This document shows positions 18,285 through 26,439 of a DNA stretch of 64,000 nucleotides, one piece after another. The stretch is from Methylotenera_A sp040079935 (GTDB lineage Bacteria; Pseudomonadota; Gammaproteobacteria; Burkholderiales; Methylophilaceae): NCBI GenBank assembly GCA_040079935.1, contig JBEBJI010000005.1, forward strand, positions 1 through 64,000. The letters are read 5' to 3'. A program made the translations under genes and the position numbers. Numbering within the stretch: the stretch's first letter is position 1; each line of letters opens with the position of its first letter. A model generated the notes under the pieces. The model was not told the origin of the DNA and did not search any database. It saw only the letters and a program-made list of their open reading frames with translations.

Positions 18285-18938
18285 ATGAAAACCAGTTTTA
18301 AAAAAGGTCTAGCCATTTTAATGCTCAGTCTAAGCACATTCGCTTTTGCGGAAGCGCCTAAAGTAGGCGATCAATTTGACGCGGTAGCACAAGCAATCTC
18401 CACAGACAATGTTGCCAAAATCGAAGTGATGGAGATTTTTTGGTACGGCTGTTCGCACTGTTACAGCATGGAAGCACCGCTGAGCGCATGGGTGAAAAAA
18501 TTGCCGAGCGACATCTATTTTAAACGTGTACCTGGCTTGCCAAACCCGAGCTGGGCGCCAATGGCTAAAGCATTTTATGCCATGGAAACTTTGGGCGTAG
18601 GCGAAAAACTGCACACAAAATTGTTTGAGGCGATTCATAAAACAAAAAGCTTAAACCCTACTGATGAAAAAGCAGCGATCGAATGGGTGACCGCTCAAAG
18701 CGGCTTGGATAAATTAAAAGTGGAAGGCGCATTTAAATCGTTCACGACCAACACCAGCTTAAATCGCGCAGCCATCATTTTTCGTAACTCTGGTGCCACA
18801 GGTGTGCCTAGTTTAGTGATAGACGGTAAATATATTACCTCCAGCACCATGGCAGGCGGCAACGAGCAAGCCTTAAAAACGGCCGATTACATTATTGAAA
18901 ATGTGCGTGCAGATAAAGCCAAAACTGCAAAAAAGTAA
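18285..18938 (+). CDS. dsbA: Thiol:disulphide interchange protein DsbA
   Basis: Periplasmic oxidase that introduces disulphides into exported proteins. It has a signal peptide at about residues 1-22 (cleavage near AFA-EAP) and a thioredoxin fold with an inserted helical domain. The active site is CSHC at 56-59, where CPHC is usual. The cis-proline loop is GVPSLVIDG. The zero frame ends at TAA 18936-18938, 217 residues, directly after the heptamer A AAA AAG. A -1 shift there would add a 22-residue Lys/Ala/Pro tail (separate entry). The ATG has AAGGAA upstream. Confidence 0.94.
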   Translation: MKTSFKKGLAILMLSLSTFAFAEAPKVGDQFDAVAQAISTDNVAKIEVMEIFWYGCSHCYSMEAPLSAWVKKLPSDIYFKRVPGLPNPSWAPMAKAFYAMETLGVGEKLHTKLFEAIHKTKSLNPTDEKAAIEWVTAQSGLDKLKVEGAFKSFTTNTSLNRAAIIFRNSGATGVPSLVIDGKYITSSTMAGGNEQALKTADYIIENVRADKAKTAKK

Positions 18939-19003
18939 CTAAGGCAGAACCTGCTAAAAAAGCTCCGGCTAAAAAAATAGCGCTGCCCAGCAAAGTTAAG
19001 TAA
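18929..19003 (+). other. Slippery heptamer and out-of-frame DsbA tail
   Basis: AAAAAAG at 18929-18935 is in the phase A AAA AAG relative to the dsbA frame and is followed at once by the TAA stop. Reading on in the -1 frame gives VTKAEPAKKAPAKKIALPSK and two more residues before TAA at 19001-19003. The tail has protein-like composition (alternating AKK/AP), so either ribosomes slip here or one A of a homopolymer was gained or lost recently. A weak GCAG/CTGC hairpin starts 8 bases downstream. Confidence 0.6.
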
Positions 19004-19010
19004 CACTTAA

Positions 19011-19042
19011 AAGCCTGCTAAAAATTTAGCGGGCTTATTTTT
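19011..19042 (+). terminator. Rho-independent terminator of dsbA
   Basis: AAGCCTGCTAAA (19011-19022) can pair with TTTAGCGGGCTT (19025-19036), with one G-T pair, followed by ATTTTTT. It lies after both possible ends of the dsbA product. Confidence 0.8.
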
Positions 19043-19074
19043 TGCTGGTAATACAAGTACGCTATACTTTTATT

Positions 19075-19926
19075 ATGAACATAGTTAAACCTATCAATAT
19101 TTTTATTACGGGCGCATCCAGTGGTATCGGTCAAGCACTCGCGCACGAATACGCAAAAAGATGCTCTGAGAGCCGCATGGATACTGACTCCCAGAGCATA
19201 GACAATAAGCATGTCAATGTGAACATAGGCTTAGTTTCTAGACGAAGTGAGTACTTACAAAAGCTAGCTGAAGAACTACAAAATAGCTACAAAGTAACCT
19301 GCGCAATTTATCCGCTAGATGTGCGCGATAGCGCGGCTTTACAAACTGCCGCGCAAGACTTTATTGCCAAGTTTGGTGTGCCAGATATTGTCATTGCCAA
19401 CGCAGGTGTTAGCCGTGGCACGCTCACCGAAGAGAAGGACGACAACAAAGCCATTCAAGCCATTTTTGATATTAACGTCATGGGCGTAGTGAATACTTTT
19501 CAACCGTTTATTGCAGCAATGAAACAGGCGGGGCAAGGCCAATTAGTAGGTGTGGCCAGCGTGGCGGGCATACGCGGCATACCTGGTAGCGGCGCTTACA
19601 GCGCCAGCAAAGCGGCAGTCATTAGCTATTGCGAAAGCCTACGCACTGAAATGCAACACTATAATATTGCCGTCTCCACCATTGCACCCGGTTATATTCG
19701 CACACCCATGACCGAGCTCAATCAATACAAAATGCCATTTTTGATGGACGCGGACATGTTTGCACACAAGTTCGTCAATGCGGTTGAAGCCAAAGTGCGC
19801 TTTAAAATTATTCCGTGGCAAATGGGCATCATCGCAAGAATCATGCGCTTAATACCGCCATTTTTGTGGGATTATCTGATGAAAAGTGCGCCACATAAAA
19901 GGCGTTTAGATTGGGATTGGCTTTAA
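19075..19926 (+). CDS. SDR oxidoreductase with a repeat-derived insertion
   Basis: A short-chain dehydrogenase of 283 residues from the ATG at 19075. TGASSGIGQALA lies at about residues 10-21, IANAGVS near 103, and the catalytic YSASK near 172. The substrate is unknown. Residues 29-44, in the loop between the first helix and the second strand, are encoded by a complete REP-like palindrome (19160-19199) that keeps the frame and has no stop. The usual short link between GIGxALAxxYA and LVSRR is therefore lengthened, by up to about 25 residues. The position is a surface loop, so the enzyme may still fold. An earlier in-frame TTG at 19042 is less likely. Confidence 0.88.
   Translation: MNIVKPINIFITGASSGIGQALAHEYAKRCSESRMDTDSQSIDNKHVNVNIGLVSRRSEYLQKLAEELQNSYKVTCAIYPLDVRDSAALQTAAQDFIAKFGVPDIVIANAGVSRGTLTEEKDDNKAIQAIFDINVMGVVNTFQPFIAAMKQAGQGQLVGVASVAGIRGIPGSGAYSASKAAVISYCESLRTEMQHYNIAVSTIAPGYIRTPMTELNQYKMPFLMDADMFAHKFVNAVEAKVRFKIIPWQMGIIARIMRLIPPFLWDYLMKSAPHKRRLDWDWL
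19160..19199. repeat. REP-like palindrome, copy 3, inside a coding sequence
   Basis: GATGCTCTGAGAGCC, loop GCATGGATACTG, ACTCCCAGAGCAT: the reverse orientation of the copies at 665 and 24933. The stretch from ATG to CAT is 39 bases, an exact multiple of three, so the SDR frame is preserved across it. Confidence 0.85.
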
Positions 19927-19941
19927 AAATAGCTCAAATAT

Positions 19942-19979
19942 GATGCTCTGTAAGCCAGTATTTATGAGGCTCAGAGCAT
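19942..19979. repeat. REP-like palindrome, copy 4
   Basis: GATGCTCTGTAAGCC and GGCTCAGAGCAT arms, lying between the convergent stops of the SDR gene and ettA. Flanking A- and T-rich runs allow it to act as a two-way terminator. Confidence 0.8.
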
Positions 19980-19994
19980 TTATTTAAAAATTTT

Positions 19995-21659
19995 CTAGCG
20001 TGTAATTGGTTTGTATCTAATACGTTTTGGTTTCGCACCTTCCTCACCCAAACGTTTACGCTTATCAGCTTCGTATTCTTGGTAATTGCCGTTAAAAAAC
20101 GTCCATTGCGAATCACCCTCGGCCGCTAAAATATGTGTGGCGATGCGGTCTAAAAACCATCTGTCATGCGAAATAACCAATACGCAGCCAGCAAATTCCA
20201 GCAATGCGTCTTCTAGTGCGCGTAAAGTTTCAATATCCAAGTCGTTGGATGGTTCATCGAGCAGCAATACATTGCCGCCCGAGATAAGCGTTTTAGCCAA
20301 GTGCAAGCGCCCGCGCTCGCCGCCCGATAGTTGACCGACGATTTTTTGCTGATCGCCCCCTTTAAAATTAAAGCGACCAATGTAAGCGCGGCTTGGCGTT
20401 TCATATTTACCGACGGTTAAAATATCCGAGCCATTGGCAATTTCATCAAACACGGTTTTATTGTTGTTTAAATCATCGCGACTTTGGTCAACATAAGCCA
20501 GTTTCACGGTTTGGCCAATATTCACTTCACCAAAATCTGGTTTTTCTCGGCCTGTAATCATTTTAAATAAGGTCGATTTACCCGCGCCATTCGGTCCGAT
20601 AATGCCGACAATCGCGCCTGCTGGAATGCTAAAGCTTAAGTTATCCATTAACAAGCGGTCTTTAAAGGCTTTAGTGACGCCTTTAAATTCAATCACTTGG
20701 TCGCCCAATCGCTCACCAGCTGGGATAAAAATTTCCTGCGTTTCATTGCGTTTTTGATATTCAGCGCTTGCTAATTCTTCATAACGCGCAATCCGAGATT
20801 TACTTTTGGCTTGGCGCGCTTTTGGATTTTGACGCACCCATTCCAGCTCGGTATTAAGCGCTTTGCGGCGTGATGATTCTTGCGATTCCTCCAATGCCAA
20901 GCGCGCTTGTTTTTGATCTAGCCAGCTAGAATAATTGCCTTTCCACGGAATGCCATGGCCACGATCCAGCTCTAAAATCCATTCGGCGGCATTGTCTAAA
21001 AAGTATCTATCATGTGTCACGGCGACCACCGTGCCTGGAAAGCGAACCAAATATTGCTCTAGCCATTCCACCGATTCAGCATCTAAGTGATTGGTCGGTT
21101 CGTCTAACAGCAACATATCAGGCTTAGAAAGCAACAATTTGCACAAAGCCACACGGCGTTTTTCACCGCCAGAAAGCGGGCCGATTTTCGCATCCCACGG
21201 TGGCAAACGCAGCGCATCTGCGGCAATTTCTAACTGCGTACTTAAATCGCTACCACTGGCGGCGATAATGTTTTCCCACTTAGCTTGTTCTTCTGCCAGC
21301 TTGTCAAAATCTGCATCTGGCTCGGCATAGGCCGCGTAAACCGCTTCCAGCTTGGCTTGTGCCTCCATCACTTCGCCCATGCCGCTTTCTACTTCTTCGC
21401 GCACGGTTTTGTTGGCATCTAGCTGCGGCTCTTGTGGCAAATAACCAATCGTCATATTTGGTTGCCATTGCACTTCGCCCTCAAACTCTTTATCCACACC
21501 CGCCATAATGCGCAGCACGGTAGATTTACCCGAGCCGTTTAAGCCCAACAAACCAATTTTTGCGCCAGGGAAAAAAGATAAGGAAATATCTTTAATAATG
21601 GTTTTTTTAGGTGGAACAATTTTGCTCACGCGAAGCATAGACATTACATATTGAGCCAT
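19995..21659 (-). CDS. ettA: Energy-dependent translational throttle protein EttA
   Basis: An ABC-F ATPase that binds the ribosomal E site and gates the first elongation step according to ATP/ADP. The protein has 554 residues and two ATPase domains: Walker A GLNGSGKST near residue 39 and GPNGAGKST near 359, each followed by an LSGGE signature (LSGGEKRRVAL, LSGGERGRLHL) and LLLDEPTNHLD/LLLDEPSNDLD. The linker rich in charged helices and the NGNYQEYEADKRKRLG C-terminus are typical of EttA. No membrane segment. It diverges from yaeQ. Confidence 0.96.
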   Translation of the reverse strand: MAQYVMSMLRVSKIVPPKKTIIKDISLSFFPGAKIGLLGLNGSGKSTVLRIMAGVDKEFEGEVQWQPNMTIGYLPQEPQLDANKTVREEVESGMGEVMEAQAKLEAVYAAYAEPDADFDKLAEEQAKWENIIAASGSDLSTQLEIAADALRLPPWDAKIGPLSGGEKRRVALCKLLLSKPDMLLLDEPTNHLDAESVEWLEQYLVRFPGTVVAVTHDRYFLDNAAEWILELDRGHGIPWKGNYSSWLDQKQARLALEESQESSRRKALNTELEWVRQNPKARQAKSKSRIARYEELASAEYQKRNETQEIFIPAGERLGDQVIEFKGVTKAFKDRLLMDNLSFSIPAGAIVGIIGPNGAGKSTLFKMITGREKPDFGEVNIGQTVKLAYVDQSRDDLNNNKTVFDEIANGSDILTVGKYETPSRAYIGRFNFKGGDQQKIVGQLSGGERGRLHLAKTLISGGNVLLLDEPSNDLDIETLRALEDALLEFAGCVLVISHDRWFLDRIATHILAAEGDSQWTFFNGNYQEYEADKRKRLGEEGAKPKRIRYKPITR

Positions 21660-21736
21660 GATAAAACTTTGCGAATTTGAAAGATGAAAGCTTAACAGAA
21701 ACTGGCACGCGCTTGTTAGTAGGTATAATGCGCTCT

Positions 21737-22282
21737 ATGGCTTTGAAATCGACTATTTACAAAATTGACCTGAACATCGCAGATATGGACAGGCAATATT
21801 ACGCGCAGCACAACTTAACGCTCGCTAAGCATCCATCAGAAACTGACGAGCGCGTGATGGTGCGGCTGATTGGCTTTGCCATGTATGCCAACGAAGCGCT
21901 GATTTTCGGCAAAGGCTTATCTGATGACGAAGAACCTGATTTATGGCAAAAAGATTTAACGGGCGCGATTCAACTTTGGATGGATGTTGGGCTGCCGACT
22001 GAAAAAGACATCCGCAAAGCTTGTGGCCGCTCGCGCCAAGTAATTGTAGTAGTTTACGGCGGCAGAATCGCCGATATGTGGTGGGATACAAACAGCAAAG
22101 GTTTACTAAAGTTGAACAATTTAACTGTAATAAACCTGCCTGAAACTCAAGCACTGGTGCGGCTTGCAGGCAAGAGCATAAATTTAAGTTGCAGCATTCA
22201 AGATGGCCAAATATTAATCAGCCACGATACTGGCAGTTTTGACATCACCCCAGTTATTTTAAAAGAAAACACTCCCTATTAA
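21737..22282 (+). CDS. yaeQ: YaeQ family protein
   Basis: A 181-residue conserved proteobacterial protein with a PD-(D/E)XK nuclease-like fold, whose biochemical role is not established; E. coli YaeQ can compensate for loss of RfaH (established family knowledge). The start is the ATG at 21737 (MALKSTIYKIDLNI), which fits the family; an in-frame ATG at 21728 is the alternative. TATAAT at 21724-21729 would place a transcript start at about the initiation codon, so a leaderless mRNA is possible. Its stop overlaps the stop of the convergent EAL-HDOD gene by two bases. Confidence 0.9.
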   Translation: MALKSTIYKIDLNIADMDRQYYAQHNLTLAKHPSETDERVMVRLIGFAMYANEALIFGKGLSDDEEPDLWQKDLTGAIQLWMDVGLPTEKDIRKACGRSRQVIVVVYGGRIADMWWDTNSKGLLKLNNLTVINLPETQALVRLAGKSINLSCSIQDGQILISHDTGSFDITPVILKENTPY

Positions 22283-23493
22283 ACGCCAAGCGTTTCTACC
22301 CACGCCAAGGCTGACATATGACATTCATTCACTTTAGATGAATCCATCTGCAGATGTTCTGCCAGCTCTAAAATGCGCGTGCTATCTGCATCTTCGCAAG
22401 CCTCAGTTAACTGTAAAAATGGACCATAAATCCCTTCGCGATTCAATAATGCACTCGTGACTTGTTCAGGCAATTGGATTTTTTCTAGCACTTGATCAAA
22501 TGGCATTTTCAATATTGCATCTAACAAAGAAAATACGCCGACAATAAATAAATTGTCGCGATCTTTTTTCTCAAAATAACCTTCACCCAATAATTCAGTC
22601 AGGCGGCCGCGCGTGATAGAAGTTTTCATTAAAGCGGAAGGGGTAGAGTTTTCACCTGCAGTAACCATTAACAATGTAAGCCAGCGATAAAGCTGTTTTC
22701 TGCCTAATATCGTTAAGGCATGATGAATCGATTCCACCTCGCACGAAAGGCCAAAACCAACAGAATTGATGTAACGTAACAATTTGAACGATAAAGCTGG
22801 ATCTCGCTTAAAACCTGCTTCAAGATCTTCGTTTTCTGAATCTTGATTTACTTTGTTTAAAATATTTAATACGCTGTCAAAAGAGGGATTAATTACTGTT
22901 GCGGTAAATGTTTCGGGGCGCGCAAAATAAAACCCTTGAAAATGCTTAAATCCTACTTTAGTACATGCCTCAAACTCTTTCTCGGTTTCCACTTTCTCGG
23001 CAATTAATTTAACCGAAGGCGCATTAAATTGCATAAAAATCTTGCTCAACCCTGCTAAATCAGCAGTTTGAATATCAATTTTAACGAAATCAGCACACTG
23101 TAATAAGGCGTGAGTATCCGAACTCAACTGAGGATTATCCAAAGCGATTTTAAAACCCAAGCCGCGCAATTGCTGACAACGCGCTACTATTTCATCATTT
23201 GCCTCTGTGCTCCTTAATACTTCCAGCACTGTGCGCTTAGCTGGCATTAGCTCCAAAAGGTCACTTTTTAACATTTCATCATTAACGTTAATAAATGCCA
23301 ATTTATCACCCAGCAGCCACTGCATATCTATACCGCCGATGGTGTTTACCAACACATTCGAACAAGCCTTAAAATCATCTTGAATGGTTGCAGTTTGCGC
23401 ATCTGCACTATGTCTAAAAAACAACTCATAACCAATAATTTGCTGTTTTAAATCCATAATGGGCTGGCGCCCAATAAATGTTTGATCTTCCAT
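22279..23493 (-). CDS. EAL-HDOD signalling protein
   Basis: A 404-residue two-domain protein. An N-terminal EAL-like domain (about 3-200) and a C-terminal HDOD domain (about 205-400, DPALSFKLLRYINS onward) match the YuxH-type architecture. The EAL signature is replaced by YELFFR, and the acidic metal ligands are incomplete (FINVNDEML, FVKIDIQ), so cyclic di-GMP hydrolysis is unlikely; a binding or scaffold role is inferred. The ATG at 23491-23493 has GAG spaced four bases upstream; an upstream TTG at 23500-23502 is less likely. Probably monocistronic. Confidence 0.88.
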   Translation of the reverse strand: MEDQTFIGRQPIMDLKQQIIGYELFFRHSADAQTATIQDDFKACSNVLVNTIGGIDMQWLLGDKLAFINVNDEMLKSDLLELMPAKRTVLEVLRSTEANDEIVARCQQLRGLGFKIALDNPQLSSDTHALLQCADFVKIDIQTADLAGLSKIFMQFNAPSVKLIAEKVETEKEFEACTKVGFKHFQGFYFARPETFTATVINPSFDSVLNILNKVNQDSENEDLEAGFKRDPALSFKLLRYINSVGFGLSCEVESIHHALTILGRKQLYRWLTLLMVTAGENSTPSALMKTSITRGRLTELLGEGYFEKKDRDNLFIVGVFSLLDAILKMPFDQVLEKIQLPEQVTSALLNREGIYGPFLQLTEACEDADSTRILELAEHLQMDSSKVNECHMSALAWVETLGV

Positions 23494-23662
23494 TTTTCTC
23501 AACTCTCGTGATTGACCATCATTAAATTAATCCTATATTGGTTAATCATAGTGCCTCTCACGCAAAATCACTTTGAAGAACAAAACAGATTTATAGGCTT
23601 AATTCTTCGTTTGAGTAATAATACATATTCAATTTGACAAACTTGACACATGAAATGCAGCG

Positions 23663-24904
23663 ATGACAATTGATAACACACTTTGGCTTAATTTAGCAGT
23701 CGCCTTGGGCATTGGGCTGCTGATTGGTGCGGAGCGCGAGCGTAGCAAAGGCACCGGACCAGACAGAGAATCTGCAGGCATTCGCACCTTTACCATTGCA
23801 TCTCTGCTTGGCGCTGTCAGCGTCACGTTTAATTTTTGGCTACTTGCTATTTCAGTTGCCTGTGTCATGGTTTTTACAGCAGTTGCTTACTTCAATAAAC
23901 GCAGCAAAGATCCTGGGCTTACCACTGAAATCGCTTTGATATTAACGGTCATCTTAGGCGGGCTAGCCATGAGCGCACCTGCATTAGCCGCAGCGCTTGC
24001 TGTGGCGGTCGCCATACTGCTGGCGGCTAAAGAGCCCATACATGGCTTTGTGCTTGGCGTAGTGACTAAGGATGAATTGAATGATTTTCTCATTCTTGCC
24101 GCCGCAACACTCATCATATTGCCGCTTGTCCCTAATAAGCCTATTGGTCCATTCGAGGCCATAAACCCGCGAAATCTCTGGCTGATTGTGATTTTGGTCA
24201 TGGCGATTAGCGCGCTCGGTCACCTTGCCTTGCGCTGGCTAGGCGGGCGCATCGGGCTACCGATTGTTGGGCTGGTGTCAGGTTTTATTTCCAGCACTGC
24301 AACTGTCGGTGCAATGGGAGAGCGTGCTAAAGAAACACCTAGCTTACTGGGTGCGGCGGTGGCGGGAGCGGTGTTATCCTGCCTCGCGACTATTTTACAG
24401 CTGGCGATACTGCTCGCGGCAATTCACCCGCCCACATTGAACGCACTGATGTGGCCACTTATTTTTGGCGGCGTTTCAATTGCGATTTATGGTTTGGTAG
24501 TAACTTTAAAGTCATTCCATAAAAGGGGAACAGAAATAACCAAACCCACCCAAACATTTAGTGTAAAAACTGCCCTTATGCTCGCGGCTGCAATTGCGGC
24601 AGCGCTGCTTGCATCAGCTGCGTTAAAAGCTTGGTTTGGTCAAACAGGGCTTATAGTGGCCTCTGGTGTAGCTGGTATAGCAGATGCTCATGCAGCCACC
24701 ATTTCTGTCGCCTCTCTCTCCGCAGCTGGTAAATTGAGCCCAGAAAGTGCTGTAATCCCCATACTAGTTGCTTTTTCAGTCAATTCAACTTCAAAAGCGG
24801 TCATCGCGTTTATCAGTGGCGGTAAGGAATTTTCAGACAAGGTCCTTCTGGGCTTAATTGTGCAAGTTGCAGCAACCTGGGCAGGCTGGTGGTTGTTTAG
24901 ATAG
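23663..24904 (+). CDS. MgtC/SapB family membrane protein with DUF4010
   Basis: A 413-residue inner-membrane protein with roughly 11-12 hydrophobic helices. The N-terminal MgtC-type domain (about 8-145) carries ALGIGLLIGAERERSKG and AGIRTFTIASLLGAVSV; the C-terminal DUF4010 domain follows (GFISSTATVGAMGERAKE, then VNSTSKAVIAFISGG). Some MgtC relatives affect magnesium homeostasis or ATP synthase, but this long form has no assigned substrate. The 160 bases upstream hold no recognised element beyond AT-rich promoter-like sequence. Confidence 0.9.
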   Translation: MTIDNTLWLNLAVALGIGLLIGAERERSKGTGPDRESAGIRTFTIASLLGAVSVTFNFWLLAISVACVMVFTAVAYFNKRSKDPGLTTEIALILTVILGGLAMSAPALAAALAVAVAILLAAKEPIHGFVLGVVTKDELNDFLILAAATLIILPLVPNKPIGPFEAINPRNLWLIVILVMAISALGHLALRWLGGRIGLPIVGLVSGFISSTATVGAMGERAKETPSLLGAAVAGAVLSCLATILQLAILLAAIHPPTLNALMWPLIFGGVSIAIYGLVVTLKSFHKRGTEITKPTQTFSVKTALMLAAAIAAALLASAALKAWFGQTGLIVASGVAGIADAHAATISVASLSAAGKLSPESAVIPILVAFSVNSTSKAVIAFISGGKEFSDKVLLGLIVQVAATWAGWWLFR

Positions 24905-24932
24905 TTTTACAATGCATTTAGATGCAAAGTAA

Positions 24933-24973
24933 GATGCTCTGCAAGCCAATATCCATGCGGCTTACAGGGCATC
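24933..24973. repeat. REP-like palindrome, copy 5
   Basis: The best-preserved copy together with 665-705: GATGCTCTGCAAGCC, the AATATCCATGC loop, then GGCTTACAGGGCATC. It lies 28 bases after the MgtC-type gene and is followed by TATTTTT. Confidence 0.85.
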
Positions 24974-25009
24974 TATTTTTACCGAATCCGCATGGTTTGG
25001 ATTTTGATT

Positions 25010-25215
25010 TTAAATCCCCTTTGTCGCGCCTTCGGCTTGAGCGGCAGATGGATAAGCGGCGAGGACTGTCTGAGTGCTGAAAACACGAGTTCCGCAGCCG
25101 CCCAGATGCAGCGCTAAGACCGAAGGATAAAGCGGCTGTGGGGTGTCGTTTACTTTGGTTACTTTCTTTTGGACAAGCAAAAGAAAGTAACTTGCTGTCG
25201 GCAACCCCGACATAA
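25010..25215. repeat. Dispersed long-hairpin repeat element
   Basis: A non-coding stretch. GTTACTTTCTTTTG (25158-25171) and CAAAAGAAAGTAAC (25178-25191) form a perfect 14-bp hairpin with a 6-base loop, followed by GTCGG/CCGAC. The motif 'GTTACTTTCTTTTG...CAAAAGAAAGTAAC' after a GC-rich leader and before a GTCGG hairpin is known from memory as a repeat dispersed in many beta- and gammaproteobacterial genomes. With copy 5 of the REP-like palindrome it fills the 330-base gap between the convergent genes ending at 24904 and 25237. No gene was seen here. Confidence 0.7.
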
Positions 25216-25236
25216 AAACATACTCTGCAAAGCTTC

Positions 25237-26424
25237 TTAAGGATAAGCCTCTGATAGACCTGACCAATGTTCAGCTGTGATATTGGCTTCTTCGCTGTCT
25301 AGCCAAGCCAAAAGTTCGTCCCAATTGTTCAAGCTAAATATTTTGACGGAAAATTTTTCTTCTAGTGCAATCCTCGGATCGCGCACGATTTCTGCCATGC
25401 GCTTATCCATGATAAAAGCATCGCAGTAAGGGGCATAGGTAGCAATGTGGTCAACATCGTAAAAGAATCCACTATGGATACTCAATGCTTCTTCTCTATT
25501 TGCGAATGCGCCTCGCTTTACCATATCCTTAAGAACAGCGAACATTCTAGCTTTGAGCCATTGCAAGGGAATTTGTGAAAAATGCTGAGATATAAAAAAT
25601 TCGCCAACAACCTTCAATCGCTTCTCCACAGGAACATCCTCGGGTATACACTGCAGCATCGCCTGAACTATCATGGATACTATCGGAGAATTGAACATTG
25701 CACTGTAATCACCGCCGCCAATTCTTGCAACGAATTCGATGTAACTGTCCAGATAACCTTTGAAAGCGGCCTGATGCTCCAATGTAACATCTTGTTCAAA
25801 ATTATTTTGCGAACTCACCCAAGAGTCAAATATCGCCACTAAAGATGAAATAGATTGAGTTTTCAAACTTCGAATCAACTCGATATCACCCATGTAGCGG
25901 CCAACATCAATACGAATGTAATCATCCCAATCATGTATGGCAGACTCGACCACTTCGCATTCATTCAAGAGATATTCAGGTTCTTCGCCATTAAGATGAT
26001 GCTGAAATGCATTGATGATTTGTGTACGTTCTACATCATAAGCAGGTTCAAACTCATGGCCTCGCGAAGTAGCTTTGATAAATTCCATGAGTTCATCTTT
26101 AGATTGACCATCATTACCGGTCCATTGATATGTTTCATCTTCATGCACTGACGAATAAGGAACAACCAGTAACTGTTTTGCGCACAGGCTCATAATTTTT
26201 TGAGCTGCGGTTGTAAAACGCATATCTTTGCCACGAAAAGCACCACTAAAGAAAAACTGGTCTAGATAAAGTATCTTCTTTTTTGTAGTAGGCAAGGGCA
26301 CGCTGTTATGGTAGCGGCAACGAAGACACCCGCGAAGGATATGGTCGCCGCGAACAGATACGTTGCCATATGTATCTTTCCCGCCACATCCAGGACAATT
26401 TCCTATGATGCGACTTACTAACAT
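25237..26424 (-). CDS. Zinc-ribbon/PIN-like protein of unknown function
   Basis: A 395-residue soluble protein that I do not recognise. An N-terminal four-cysteine ribbon (C10, C13, C33, C36) is followed by KKILYLDQFFFSGAF, with D55 at the end of a strand, the pattern of the first acidic residue of PIN-type nucleases. Near the C-terminus YCDAFIMDKRMAEIV and the strand VKIFSL resemble the later acidic residues and last strand of such domains; the middle is helical. A nuclease role is an inference from pattern only. GAGG precedes the ATG, and the gene begins 15 bases after the glmS stop on the same strand, so it may be read from the glmS transcript. A dispersed repeat lies just beyond its end. 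Confidence 0.7.
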   Translation of the reverse strand: MLVSRIIGNCPGCGGKDTYGNVSVRGDHILRGCLRCRYHNSVPLPTTKKKILYLDQFFFSGAFRGKDMRFTTAAQKIMSLCAKQLLVVPYSSVHEDETYQWTGNDGQSKDELMEFIKATSRGHEFEPAYDVERTQIINAFQHHLNGEEPEYLLNECEVVESAIHDWDDYIRIDVGRYMGDIELIRSLKTQSISSLVAIFDSWVSSQNNFEQDVTLEHQAAFKGYLDSYIEFVARIGGGDYSAMFNSPIVSMIVQAMLQCIPEDVPVEKRLKVVGEFFISQHFSQIPLQWLKARMFAVLKDMVKRGAFANREEALSIHSGFFYDVDHIATYAPYCDAFIMDKRMAEIVRDPRIALEEKFSVKIFSLNNWDELLAWLDSEEANITAEHWSGLSEAYP

Positions 26425-26439
26425 TACAACCTCATGTTC

